Below, piece after piece: positions 10,251 to 20,216 of a stretch of DNA of 64,000 bases (position 1 is the stretch's first letter; each line of letters starts with the position of its first letter). The translations under genes were made by a program, and so were the position numbers. This DNA comes from Branchipolynoe longqiensis. Lineage: Eukaryota; Annelida; Polychaeta; Phyllodocida; Polynoidae. Where the stretch lies: NCBI GenBank assembly GCA_030323885.1, contig CM059200.1, positions 2,859,729 through 2,923,728 of the forward strand. Direction: 5' to 3'. The notes under the pieces are model-generated. The model saw nothing but the letters and a program-made list of their open reading frames with translations. It ran no database searches and was not told the origin of the DNA.

Positions 10251-10467
10251 TTATACCCAACCCAGATTGACCACACTATCCGACTCCATGCCATCATCGC
10301 CAATACTGTTGTGTAACACAGATTAACAATGCGCTCACACATTCCACTTGTAATTCATAATATGAACTAGGCATAAGCAACATTATAAACAGAGCCCTCC
10401 AAATCATAATCTCTCATAAACAGATTATATCCATGCACAATGAATGTATATGTACATGTAGACACTA

Positions 10468-11325
10468 AAGGGCCGGTCACACATATGTTAGTGAACGTAG
10501 ATAGAATAATGTGGGTGAATTGTGCTGTCACTACATTCAAATACGTTACAGTATGGCAGGTTTTGGTTGATGACCCACCTAATGGTACGGATCCCGGTAC
10601 GCTACGGTACGTCCAACTACATTCAACTACGTTACCCTCCACTATGTTCAACTATGTTCAACTCTGTCCACTAACGGCTATGTGAGCATGGCAGAATGGT
10701 CAAGGTTTTGTGCAGGTCAAAGTATGCTAGGGTATGCTAGAGTATGCTAGAGTACATTAAGAAGTATACTAGTGTATGCTCGAACATAGTGCTCTTTTGA
10801 ACATGTCCAAAGCTTTAATCTAAGATTCCTTATACGCGGTATGCGGCATGCGAATGAGGCAAAAAAATGAAAAGCATGTAACTGAATAGTGGCGTTTCCA
10901 TACATCCGAATGTGAATGCGAATGCGGCAAATGGATCGACCCATGGACCGATCGGTGCGAATGCGAATACTGCTGTGTTTGCCATAGAAAACAATACTAA
11001 CTTTAATCTTCCTTCACAAATTTGGAGGAAAAACCAAAAAAAATGTTATGGGTAACTTTGTTGGTGTGTTTGTTTGTTTAACGATCCCCCAGCACAAAAA
11101 GTAAACATCGGCTATTGGGATTGCCATATATCCATGCCGCATATACCACATTAGCATTCGCATGCCGCATATAAGGAATCTTAAATCGGAACTCAAGGCC
11201 CACTAACGTTCTTACCACGTTCTCATCATGGAGAAGTACAGATGCCAGTACGTTGCACTACATTGAACTACGTTAGCCTCCACTATGTTCAACTATGTCC
11301 ACTAACGTGTATGTGACCAGTGACA
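10468..11325. mobile_element. Diverged MITE-H composite
   Basis: The left end has AGGGCCGGTCACACATATGTTAGTG-type sequence, the right end CACTAACGTGTATGTGACCAG, and an internal MITE-H right end (GTCCACTAACGGCTATGTGA) lies at 10,665-10,690. Between them are AGTATGCTAG repeats also seen inverted at 19.05-19.15 kb, and a foldback at 10,816-11,187. Exact boundaries and duplication are unclear. Confidence 0.5.
10816..11187. mobile_element. Foldback-type MITE nested in MITE-H
   Basis: Inverted termini TAAGATTCCTTATACGCGG and the complement of TAAGATTCCTTATATGCGG, continuing through GCATGCGAATG. AATC lies at the left flank and immediately after the right end, consistent with a short target duplication. 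The interior is AT-rich with no coding capacity. Confidence 0.65.
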
Positions 11326-11419
11326 TGTATACAGTTTGTCATGATTCCCCCCTCATACGTAATGTGCATACATTACGTGTGTGGGGTGGGGGGAGCTGAT
11401 AGAGAATATGTGTCATGTG

Positions 11420-11578
11420 CAGTGCCGTACGCTTAAACCGCCATGCTTACGCGTACGGCTGACGTACGCGTAGCCACAGCCGCCAAAGATACACCCGGAA
11501 ATAAGGCGCATGCGCAGTGGCAGTGCCTTACGTTTAAACCGCCAGCCTACGCGTACGACTCATGTACGTGTAGCCATA
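11420..11578. repeat. ~100-bp imperfect direct repeat, GTACGCGTA-rich
   Basis: Two copies of a block starting GCAGTGCCGTACGCTTAAAC, and GCAGTGCCTTACGTTTAAAC in the second, with internal palindromic ACGCGTACG motifs. A GGCGCATGCGCAG element lies between. Origin unknown. Confidence 0.6.
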
Positions 11579-11719
11579 ACATAACATAACCCAGTCACTC
11601 CAAAAGGGACAATTATAACCAACCTCATATATGTGTTTGTGTATATAGAAACACACAACTAGCAGATTATGCAACAATGTGGGAAAACACAGGTAGCCAT
11701 TGTATGTTTACGAATAAGT

Positions 11720-12175
11720 TGATTACACCCCCCACTTCTCATCCCCTACTTCTCACCCCCTACTTCTCACCCCCGCCCACTTCTCACCCCCGCCCACTTC
11801 TCACCCCACCCACTTCTCACCCCCGCCCACTTCTCACCCCCGCCCACTTCTCACCCCCCACCCACTTCTCACCCCCCGCCCACTTCTCACCCCCACCCAC
11901 TTCTCACCCCCCTACTTCTCACCCCCACCCACTTCTCACCCCTGCCCACTTCTCACCCCCACCCACTTCTCACCCCCCGCCCACTTCTCACCCCCCACCC
12001 ACTTCTCACCCCCACCCACTTCTCACCCCGCCCACTTCTCACCCCCACCCACTTCTCACCCCCCACCCACTTCTCACCCCCCGCCCACTTCTCACCCCAC
12101 CCACTTCTCACCCCCTACTTCTCATCCCCACCCCACCCACTTCTCACCCCCACCCACTTCTTATCCCCCAACTTC
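11720..12175. repeat. 18-bp CCCACTTCTCACCCCC array
   Basis: More than 20 units of CACTTCTCACCCCCGCCC with 1-4 bp length variants. The plus-strand Pro/His/Ser/Leu-rich frame through it is an artefact of the repeat. Confidence 0.92.
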
Positions 12176-12285
12176 CCCACAGGATTTTACATCAATTATA
12201 AAAAGCCAATTAGTCCCAATACGAAAATACGATTCTTGGGTGTATTGATCGACTCAGTTCGGTTGGAGCTGATGCCAGATGACAT

Positions 12286-12350
12286 AGCCTATTCTTTCCG
12301 ATAAGCAGCAAGGGGTCTTTTATATGCACTTTCCAACAGACAGGAGAAGA
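12286..12350 (-). repeat. SINE-B internal fragment
   Basis: Short match to the SINE-B body in reverse: ATTCTTTCCGATAAGCAGC, AAGGGGTCTTTTATATGCAC, TTTCCAACAGACAGGAG. The rest of the element is missing; the flank to 12,600 shows no other recognisable feature. Confidence 0.7.
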
Positions 12351-12639
12351 AAACAGGTAAAAAAAAATGAAAGAAAACATAGAAATACCATTGCAAATAA
12401 AATAAATGATGAAACACTGGCCAGCCTCTGGTCCGATTGTGTGTCAGTCCGTTGAATATTGAATGAATCAGAGAGAACGTGATGCCAGCTGACCTGATGT
12501 ATATGCCACTTTTCACACTACTCACCCTGACTCTAACCCACACCCACACCCATGGGGGATTCTAGGCCAAGGCGTGTACAGTCATCCGAGTAGATGTGTA
12601 TTGGCCACATTCTATCTGTCAGTCACAAAGGTGACTTCA

Positions 12640-13005
12640 CTGACAACACGTGACTTCACTGACAACGCGTGACTTCACTGACACCACATGGCTGACAACA
12701 CGTGACTTCACTCACACCACGTGGCTGACAACACATGACTTCACTGACACCATGTGACTTCAGTGACACCACCTGACTGACACCACGTGATTTCACTGAC
12801 ACCACGTGACTGACACAATGTGACTTCACTGACACCACGTGACTAAAACCACGTGACTAACACCATGTGACTGGCACCACATGACTTCTTTGACACCATG
12901 TAACTTCACTGACACCATATAACTTCACTGACACCACGTGACTTCACTGACACCACATGACTTCACTGACACCACGTGACTGACACCACTGGCACCACTT
13001 GACTG
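12640..13005. repeat. ~19-bp array rich in CACGTG palindromes
   Basis: Degenerate tandem units TTCACTGACACCACGTGAC and shortened forms. I count nine perfect CACGTG hexamers in about 370 bp, with many one-base variants. CACGTG is the canonical E-box, but here it is part of a satellite unit. Confidence 0.88.
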
Positions 13006-13021
13006 ACCAGTTCCCTGCTGA

Positions 13022-13300
13022 CGGGACGCAGTGGCAGAATCGGTAGAGCGCAGGCTTCCCATGTGGAAGGTCGGGAGTCCTAGCTGAGCCAAACCATTGA
13101 CTTACAAAATTGATACTTGCCACTAACTGTCCAGGCACTCGGCATTACTACGATAGGACAAGGACTGGTTAGCTCAGTATCAGGATAATGTGACTGAGTG
13201 GGATATCAGGTCATGATCTGGTGGCCTGGTCTCCCAGTGGGGCTGCACTATAAAGTCGCTATGAGTGCACACTGTCACAAGTCGGTACCGGTCCCTAGAG
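13022..13300 (+). repeat. SINE-A copy with complete tRNA-like head
   Basis: The A-box region GCAGTGGCAGAATCGGTAGA and the B-box region (GGTCGGGAGTCCTAGC, diverged) are followed by the body and CACAAGTCGGTACC. The 3' tail is missing after GGTCCC. It directly follows the CACGTG array. Confidence 0.85.
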
Positions 13301-13434
13301 GGTCCCTCACAATTATCAACATTTTCACAAGCGCACAAAACATACAATTTTGCATGATTCTCCCACCCCGCACCCCCGATCAAATGTAAAATAAAAATGT
13401 TTATACTGTAGGTCGAGTAATTATTGTGCTAGCT

Positions 13435-14118
13435 GATTGATTGATTGATTGGTGGTTGCTTTACGCCGTGTCGGCAGCATAGGCCATATTCACGGCGAGA
13501 AATGTTAGTTTTTTTGTTCAAACCATCACTTTTACATGTAAAAGCAGACAATCAATTATGTGCCAATAAACACTCATTAAATTAGAAAGCTCACAATCAT
13601 ATATTTGTGGTCAAGGGAAACAAATTCCCATAGAAAAAGAAAAGTTTTATTAATAATTGATAGAATTTAATTAGTAAACTATATGAGGTGGTACAGTCCA
13701 GCTGCCCTCAAAAAGGCTAAAATGTTTTCTTGTTTTACTTTAGTAAAAAGGTCATGCATACTGTCTGCAGTGTAGAATTGTTGGCGCAGCGCCAAAAAAT
13801 CAACGCAACTTAGTAAAATATGTTTGAGTGTCAGTGGGGACTGACACCCAATACATTCAGGGGGAGGTTCCCCCTTGAGCAGAAAAGTATGTGTAAGCAA
13901 CAATTGGCCAATACAGCAGCGGCTAAGGACCACTTGGTCCCACCAACCTCCCGCATGAGTCTGTGGTGGTTTTCCAAAAGATGGTTCAATTTCTTTAAGT
14001 TTATTAATGTTTTCATCCCACTCATGTTGCCATTTGGATTTTATGTGGATGGCTATTAGTGGTTTCAGATCAGAATGAGGGATCAGACACGTGATCGTGC
14101 TAGCCACGGAATGACAAG
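13435..14118 (-). pseudogene. I/Jockey-type LINE, C-terminal end and 3' UTR
   Basis: Minus-strand open frame (start near 14,140, stop at 13,679) resembles the end of LINE polyproteins: KSKWQHEWDENINKLKEIEP, then QVVLSRCCIGQLLLTHTFLL, ECIGCQSPLTLKHILLSC and AFLRAAGLYHLI. This arrangement follows the RNase H domain in I/Nimbus-like elements. The 3' UTR runs to 13,435 and ends in a (TGAT)n run. Upstream coding sequence is absent, so the copy is strongly 5'-truncated. A second copy of the same family is at 62.89-64.0 kb. Clade assignment is from memory of motifs. Confidence 0.8.
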
Positions 14119-14321
14119 AAGTGTAGCTATAAATCTGCATAAATTGACCAACATTTTATAAGTCTTAGAAAGCTCACGATGGGTCTCAACCCCCAACCCC
14201 CACACGACCACCCCCAGCCCCTCCCAACTACCAACGTACGGTTTGTACGCGTGTGGAAACGTTGATAATTGTAAAGGACCACTTTGTGGATGATAAATCC
14301 TAGCAACATCAGGGTTGGGAC

Positions 14322-14724
14322 TAGATAACAGATTCACCCGGTACTTGTAGTACACGGGTGAAGGACAACGTAGTGTAAATACGGGCGAAAATAGCTTTAG
14401 TATGGAACCTGAACTAGAAACTGTGGCTCCAGTATCAAATGGCTGCATATATTGCCACAGAGTTGGTGAAATGGGCGAGAATGCAAAAAGACAAGATGGC
14501 GGCCAGAGAACGCCGTCGATTTCACTTTTAAATCTGATTAAACTAGATATTATATTATTCAACTCAAAGGTAGCGGGATATCAATAAGATATATGTAAAG
14601 AATAAATGTTGCTTCTTAGATTGTGAAATTAGGCTCTCATTTCCTTAACCTGCTTTTTCGACCGTTTTTATATAGGGTTGGTATTCACCCGTGTACTGCG
14701 AGTACGGGGTGAATACTTTATCTA
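14322..14724 (+). mobile_element. MITE-M copy a (9-bp target duplication)
   Basis: Termini TAGATAACAGATTCACCC and, at the right, the complement of TAGATAAAGTATTCACCC. Each end carries its own hairpin (TTCACCCGGTACTTGTAG against TACACGGGTGAA). GGTTGGGAC flanks both ends (14,313-14,321 and 14,725-14,733). The interior contains ACAAGATGGCGGCC and no coding capacity. A 9-bp duplication with foldback-like ends fits Mutator-like elements. Confidence 0.88.
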
Positions 14725-14733
14725 GGTTGGGAC

Positions 14734-15150
14734 TAGATACAAGATTCACCCCGTACTGCTGCAGTAGCCACAAGAGGGGTGCATACCAACCCTATGTAAA
14801 AGCTGGCGAAAAAACGGGTCAAAGAATTGAGAGCCTAATTTCACAAACTAAGAAGCAACAATTATTCTTTACATCTGTTTTATTATTAGCCCGCTACTTT
14901 TGAGTTGAAAAATATAATATAATATCTAGTTTAATAAGATTTAAAAGTGAAATCGATGGCGTTCTGCGGCCGCCATCTTGTCTTTTTGCATTCTCTCCCA
15001 TTTCACCAAATTTGTGCCGATATAAGTAGCCATTTGATACTGGAGCCACAGTTTCTAGTTCAGGTTCAATACTAAAGCTATTTTCGCCCGTATTTAGACT
15101 ACGTTGACGTTCACCCGTGTACTACAAGTACCGGGTGAATCTTTTATCTA
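14734..15150 (-). mobile_element. MITE-M copy b, inverted, sharing the target duplication with copy a
   Basis: Same element in reverse orientation, beginning immediately after the middle GGTTGGGAC and followed by a third GGTTGGGAC at 15,151-15,159. Three copies of one 9-mer around two elements imply a second insertion into the duplicated target, or a duplication event at the locus. The left hairpin of this copy is damaged (CTGCTGCAGTAGCCACAAG). Confidence 0.88.
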
Positions 15151-15201
15151 GGTTGGGACCAGCTTGCTCAGAGTGGACAGGTTGCTGCTTAATACTAATA
15201 G

Positions 15202-15540
15202 TAGTTTGGTTGGTTGTTGGAGTTTTACATCCTCGCAACATCAAAGGTCATATCAGGACGGGTACCAACTTGTGACAGTATGCACTCATAGCGACTTTAT
15301 AGTGCTGCCCCACTGGGAGACCATGCCACCAGACCATGACCTGATATCCCATCCCACTCAGTCACTGAGACTGAACAAACCAATCCTTGCCATATCCTAA
15401 TAATGCCGAGCACCTGGCTAGGAAGCAACAAGTATCAATTTTTAAGTCATTGGTTTGACTCGACCAGGGTTCGAACCCCGCAATCTAGCAAAACGGGAGA
15501 CGGACGCTCAACTCATTCGGCCATCCCGCCTGGTCACACT
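15202..15540 (-). repeat. Full-length SINE-A
   Basis: Complete reversed element: (TTGG)n tail, GGAGTTTTACATCCTCGCAAC, body, then reversed tRNA-like head with CAGGGTTCGAACCCC and GGCCATCCCGCCTGGT. Confidence 0.9.
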
Positions 15541-15585
15541 AGTTTACAAATAAATTCTACTAGAATAACAACCGCGACCAACGAC

Positions 15586-15834
15586 CAGATGCGGTGGTCC
15601 AATCGGTAGAGCGCAGGGGGCTTCCATGCGGAAGGTAAGGGGTTTGAATCCTGGCCAAGTCAAACCAATGACTTACAAAATAGACATTGTCACTACCTAG
15701 GATAGGGCAAGGACTGGTCAGCTAAGTATCAGGATAATGTCACTGAGTGGGATACTGGATCATGGCGCCGGCAGCCTGATGTCCCAGTGGAGCAGCACTA
15801 AAAAGACACCATGTGTGCTGCACTGTCACAAGTT
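15586..15834 (+). repeat. SINE-A copy lacking 3' tail
   Basis: tRNA-like head (GCGGTGGTCCAATCGGTAGA, GGGTTTGAATCCTGGCC), a body shortened around CACTACCTAGGATAGG, ending CACTGTCACAAGTT. It joins directly to the next copy at that copy's B-box. Confidence 0.85.
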
Positions 15835-16090
15835 CGAATTCCAGTCGAGTCAAACTAGTGACGTACAAAATGGACATTTGTCACTATCTCGCCTGGTGCT
15901 CTGCATTAATAGGATAGAACAAGGACCGGTTAATACACTATCACGATAACGTGACTGAGTGGGATATCAGGTCATGGTGCTGGTAGCCTGGTCTCCCAGT
16001 GGGGCAACAGGAAGTCACGATGAGTGTGCACTGTCACAAGTCGGTACCCGTTCTGATATGACCTTAGATGTTACTAGGATGCAAACCTAT
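15835..16090 (+). repeat. SINE-A copy in tandem with the previous one
   Basis: Starts at CGAATTCCAGTCGAGTC, in the B-box, runs through the whole body and ends at GTTACTAGGATGCAAACC. The head-to-tail arrangement may reflect insertion of one copy into another or unequal exchange. Confidence 0.85.
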
Positions 16091-16356
16091 CAAAATAAAC
16101 GTTACAAAACTGTGACTAACATACATTTTTAGTTAGGTTTCCTTGGGCGTTTACTGGACAAAAGCTGTTGTGAGTAGTGTGTGTTGTAGCCAGGTCGGTG
16201 TCTGGTGAATCTGGAGATGCAGCATTGTCACACTTGTCTGTATGATTTGAGATCACAGCCACTTCAATGATATACACTCTATTGATCCCTATAGAATCTG
16301 TCAATCCTTTGTTCAAGCGCCTTCATACTCCAGGCCACCACAACACCGCTCAGTAA

Positions 16357-16519
16357 TATCCCAGTCACACTACAGCTTGCGACCACCTTAAACCAAAGAA
16401 CCCACACTCACCAGTGATGCCCAGGTATTGGCAACCATTGTTTTGGTAGCAAGGATGTCTTGGGTGAGTGTGGGTTCTTTGGTCTAAGGTGGTCGCAAGC
16501 TGTAGTGTGGGCTGGGGTA
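16357..16519. mobile_element. Short foldback MITE-H
   Basis: Arms of more than 50 bp (16,360-16,413 against 16,461-16,513) share CACTACAGCTTGCGACCACC and CAAAGAACCCACACTCACC, separated by a ~45-bp loop. Ends TATCCCAG/TACCCCAG with TAA at the left and TCA at the right. The transcript or single strand would form a long hairpin. Confidence 0.75.
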
Positions 16520-16586
16520 TCAACCACATCGGTAACTCTCTCGGTAAAGATAGGTTTCCAGAAGCGGGCTATATTGTGTTGTGTAA

Positions 16587-16940
16587 TACCCCAGTCACAT
16601 TACGGCCAGTGTTCGCTTGCGGCCACGATACGACCAAAAGAGCGCCGACCTCCTTGCGACCGACCCGCTACATTGAATCAAAGACGCGGTCGGTGAGTGG
16701 TCAGCGATCGGTCGTCCCCCAAAGTTCTCATGATCCTAGTGTGGTGATTGCCGATGTTGGGGGGGAGGGGGGTTGGCGACCGCTTGGCGACCAGAATTCT
16801 CATTTTCCTGGCGCATCAGTCGCTGAGTGGTCGCCAACCACTCGTCGACCACACTGTGACTGCTGCCGAACGTCATATGCTGGTCGCAAAAAGGTCACGA
16901 AATGATCGCAAGAGAATGCAGGCATAGTGTGACTGGGGTG
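16587..16940. mobile_element. MITE-H copy with TAA duplication
   Basis: Ends TACCCCAGTCACATTA and the complement of CACCCCAGTCACACTAT, flanked by TAA on both sides (16,584-16,586; 16,941-16,943). The interior contains repeated TGCGACC/GGTCGCA motifs. Open frames on the plus strand follow those motifs and match nothing I recognise. Confidence 0.8.
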
Positions 16941-17036
16941 TAACGAATATTACGTGAGCAAAGTCTATAACCATTCATTTTAAATATATTTTGTTTGAGG
17001 GCTTCATGGCCTACATACATCTGAGGGCAAACCTTT

Positions 17037-17330
17037 GCTTGCTTGTTGGGGGTTTTACTTCCTAGCAACATCCAAAGGTCATATCAGGCCGGGATAACAT
17101 TATTTGTTGGAGTTTTACATCCTAGCAACATCTAAGGTCATATCAGGATGGGATAACATTTGTTTTACGTCCTAGCAACATCCAATGCTATATTAGGACG
17201 GGATAACAATGGGGTTTTACGTCGTAGCAACATCTAAGGACGAGAAGGCATATTAGAGTAGGTACCAACTTGTGGCAGTGCTCACTCATACTGGCTTTAT
17301 AGTGCTGCACGACTGGGATACGATGTCGCA
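17037..17330 (-). repeat. Tandem SINE-A 3' tails (four units)
   Basis: Four successive ~55-60 bp units, each with a TTTTAC(T/A/G)TCCTAGCAACATC core and a GGTCATATCAGG-like end; the last continues into the SINE-A body (GTACCAACTTGTGGCAGTG). This is a local array made only of the SINE tail. Confidence 0.8.
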
Positions 17331-17466
17331 CGTACCGTGAGCTACTATCCCACGCACCAGCCTCATCCGGTCTGACTCAGCACATTCCTGGAGAAGCTCA
17401 CTCAGAAAAGGCTACCCAAGCCAAGCCAGCCTGCTAGAAGTCTGAGGCCTGTCATTTTAAAGGCCC

Positions 17467-17800
17467 AGTTGGCTGGTTGGTTGCTGGAGTTTTATGTCCT
17501 GGCAACATCTAAGGTCACATCAGGACGAGTACCGACTTTTCGCAGTGTGCACTCGTGGTGACTTTATAGTGCTGCCCCACTGGGAGACCAGGCCACCAGC
17601 ACCATGACCTGATATCCTACTCAGTCACGTTATCCTGACAGTGAGCTAACCAGTAGTTGCCATATCCTAATAATGCCAAACGTCTTGCTAGGAAATGACA
17701 CGTATCAATTTTTAAGTCATTTGGTTTGACTTGACCAGGGCTCGAAGCCCACGATCTACCAAAACGTGAGACGGACGCTCAACTCATTGACCAGAAAAGG
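17467..17800 (-). repeat. SINE-A copy
   Basis: (TTGG)n tail, GGAGTTTTATGTCCTGGCAAC, full body and reversed head up to GAGACGGACGCTCAACTCATT. Confidence 0.88.
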
Positions 17801-17845
17801 TCCAGTAACGCATTCACAAGTATGATGAGTAAATACTGGTATTTT

Positions 17846-17910
17846 ATTAAATCAGTCCTGATATGACCTTACATGTTGCCAGGACATGAAGCTCCAGCAA
17901 GCAAGCAACT
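17846..17910 (+). repeat. SINE-A 3' tail fragment
   Basis: TCCTGATATGACCTTACATG, GTTGCCAGGACATGAAGCTCC and a GCAAGCAAGC tail. Confidence 0.7.
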
Positions 17911-18014
17911 AGGTTGTGGTTTCTGGGGTCAAGATGTCACTGTGAACTCCATTCAGTCATAATGACCCTCCTCGGGCCCTGGAGCTCCATTGATCAGGGG
18001 ACACACAAACAGAC

Positions 18015-18420
18015 TTACTGCTCCTCGATGAAATAGAACAAAAGCAGGTTTATGCCTATAGGTCACCAATTGCAGGAGGTATCAATACGGATTACAAACA
18101 GTTCGCGTATACAATACGTTCACAGAATCAGGAAGTCCAAGCGCCTAGGTTGTGGTTTTAGGAGAGATTCTCAATGCATGAACTCCGCATTTCGATAAGT
18201 ACTAATTAGAAACTCTGTGACCTATATGGTTCATTGATCGTAGGTTGCTCATAGCAGACGTTTTACTGTCCGATGAAGCAGAACAAAAAGTCAGGTCCCC
18301 CATTGCAGGAGGTTCATAGACAAACATTCGCGTACAATATTCACAAATCAGGAAGTCCCTGAAGAATATCTCACAAAGCCCGCTTTCGATAAGTACTAAT
18401 TAGAAACTCTTGACCTATAT
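18015..18420. repeat. ~240-bp imperfect direct repeat of unknown origin
   Basis: Two copies share GATGAAATAGAACAAAAGCAG-like, CATTGCAGGAGGT, CAAATCAGGAAGTCC and TTTCGATAAGTACTAATTAG blocks (copies near 18,023-18,235 and 18,272-18,420). No coding or tRNA-like features. Confidence 0.6.
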
Positions 18421-18421
18421 G

Positions 18422-18747
18422 GTTAGTTGGTTGGTTGTTGGAGTTTTACGTCCTGGCAGCATTTCAGGTCATATCAAGATGGGTACTGACTTGTGACAGT
18501 GCGCACTCATGGCGACTTTATAGTGCTGCCCGACTGAGAAATCAGGCCGCCAGTACCATGGCCTGATATCCCACCCAGTCGTATTATCCTGACAGTGAGC
18601 TAACCATTCCTTGTAATGCCAAGCGCTAAGCTAGGAAGCGACAAGTATCAATTTTGTAAGTCATTAGTTTGGCTCAACCAAGAATCGAACTCCTGACCTT
18701 TCACACGAGAAGTCTGAAATATACCGATTCGGCCACCGCGCCCGGTA
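18422..18747 (-). repeat. Full-length SINE-A
   Basis: (TTGG)n tail, TTTTACGTCCTGGCAGCATTT, body, then head with CAAGAATCGAACTCCTGACC and GGCCACCGCGCCCGGT. Confidence 0.88.
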
Positions 18748-18908
18748 ACAAATAACTCCTTCTGCTTTCCAGGAACGCAACTGCCTTGGGTGCTAACGTG
18801 TCAGTTTGATCCTGGCACCTCATTGAAATTTCCCAAAGCAATATTCTATTTCCAATAAGAAATATATATGATTACGTGTACTGAATGAAATCGTTCAGTT
18901 CAGACTTT

Positions 18909-19864
18909 AGCCCTGGTCACATAGCCGTTACTGGACATAGGTGAACGTAGTGGAGGATAACATAGTTGAATGTAGTTGAACGTGCCGGCATCCATACTTG
19001 TCCTTGATGTTTACTTGGTAATAACGTGGGTGAGCCATGATCTCCGATTTAATTTTTGGACATGTTCAAAAGAGCGGTATGTTAGAGGCTGAATTTCTAA
19101 CAGAGTAGAACATACCTCTTAATGTACTCTAACATACTTTGACCCGCACAAGACCATGGCCATTCCGCGTCGTGCATGCCATGGTCACATAGCCATTAGT
19201 GGACGTAGTTGAACGTAGTGGAGGCTAACGTAGTTGAAAGTAGTTGAACGTACCGGCATCCGTACCGGCATTCAAAACCATAACACAAACTTACATTTGA
19301 TTCTATATACCCAACTTAGGTGCTGGTTCATTAACTAAGGCTTTGGGGCAGCATATATATATAGAATAATCAGTGAATTTATTACCCCGATCCCTTTGGG
19401 CACCTACATTGAGACAGCCATTAGGCAGGGAGACCACTAAGCAATTAGGTCAATCTCGTGACCTTATTAGTCCAACCCTCATTCCCAGTACCATATATGG
19501 CATTAGTCAGGTTCCACACTACCTACGCATTAATAGGTCATTCCTCATCACATGGCCATCGCGAGATGTGAATCTGGGCCAGACCAACAAGTCTTTTGAC
19601 AAGCTTGCTGAAATGATTTTGGGTTCTTTCAACTCAAATTGCTCCGAAACTAGCCATTTTCCATCAAAATGACTCCGAGATAATGAATAGTAGGTATAAT
19701 AGTCAACTTGATATATTTATCTCAAAAATGATGCAAACATTCGAATGCCACCGGACTATGCAACTTTAACGTATTTCAAACTTACAGCATGTTTGACTCA
19801 CGTTAGCCTCCACTACGTTCACCTACGTTCAACTACGTCCACTAACGGCTATGTTACCAGGGCT
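18909..19864. mobile_element. MITE-H copy with nested insertions
   Basis: Ends AGCCCTGGTCACATAGCC and the complement of AGCCCTGGTAACATAGCC, flanked by TTT and TTA. The subterminal GTGAACGTAGTGGAGG also matches in inverted form. A second internal MITE-H end (CATGGTCACATAGCCATTAG) starts at 19,183, and a diverged MITE-T-like element occupies about 19,270-19,770. No transposase. Confidence 0.7.
19270..19770 (-). mobile_element. Diverged long MITE-T-like element
   Basis: Left part resembles reversed MITE-T (TTTGATTCTATATACCC, AACTTAGGTGCTGGTTCATT); the right end GGACTATGCAACTTTAA is a MITE-T terminus. The middle (19,495-19,690) matches the reverse complement of 45,475-45,685, so this is a longer subfamily. 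The 99-codon frame inside has no recognisable domain. Confidence 0.6.
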
Positions 19865-20216
19865 TTAAAAGTTGCATAGTCCGACGGTTTTGAGTTTCCG
19901 CCATTTACTGAGAAAAATATGTTAGGTTGATCGCTATAATCTACCTTACCTTTGAAGTAACTTTTATATTAAGTGACAAACTTTCGAGATATTTGAAGTG
20001 CAAACATACTAAATTAATTTTGGCAAGCATGCTAAAACTCCAATGGCATAGGCTTCTGCAGTAATGGGTTCTATTAAATTGCCTCAGTAGTCCCTTCTAT
20101 GTGGCAACAAATGTTTAATAAATGCACCAATATCTAAGTTGGCTATGTAGAATAAAATTTAGATCACTATTTTGGTTTTTTAAATTTTATGTTTTCATCG
20201 GACTATGCAGCTTTAA
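19865..20216 (+). mobile_element. MITE-T copy, TTAA-flanked
   Basis: TTAA at both ends; termini AAGTTGCATAGTCCGACGG and the complement of AGCTGCATAGTCCGATG. The body contains ATCTACCTTACC, GATATTTGAAGTGCAAACAT and GCAAGCATGCTAAAACTCC, shared with nine or more other copies here. It abuts the MITE-H at 19,864. Confidence 0.85.

Noticed and set aside
19373..19672. 99-codon plus-strand frame as a host gene
   Set aside because: Nested in a MITE-T-like repeat that recurs inverted at 45.5 kb, where the homologous stretch does not preserve the frame.
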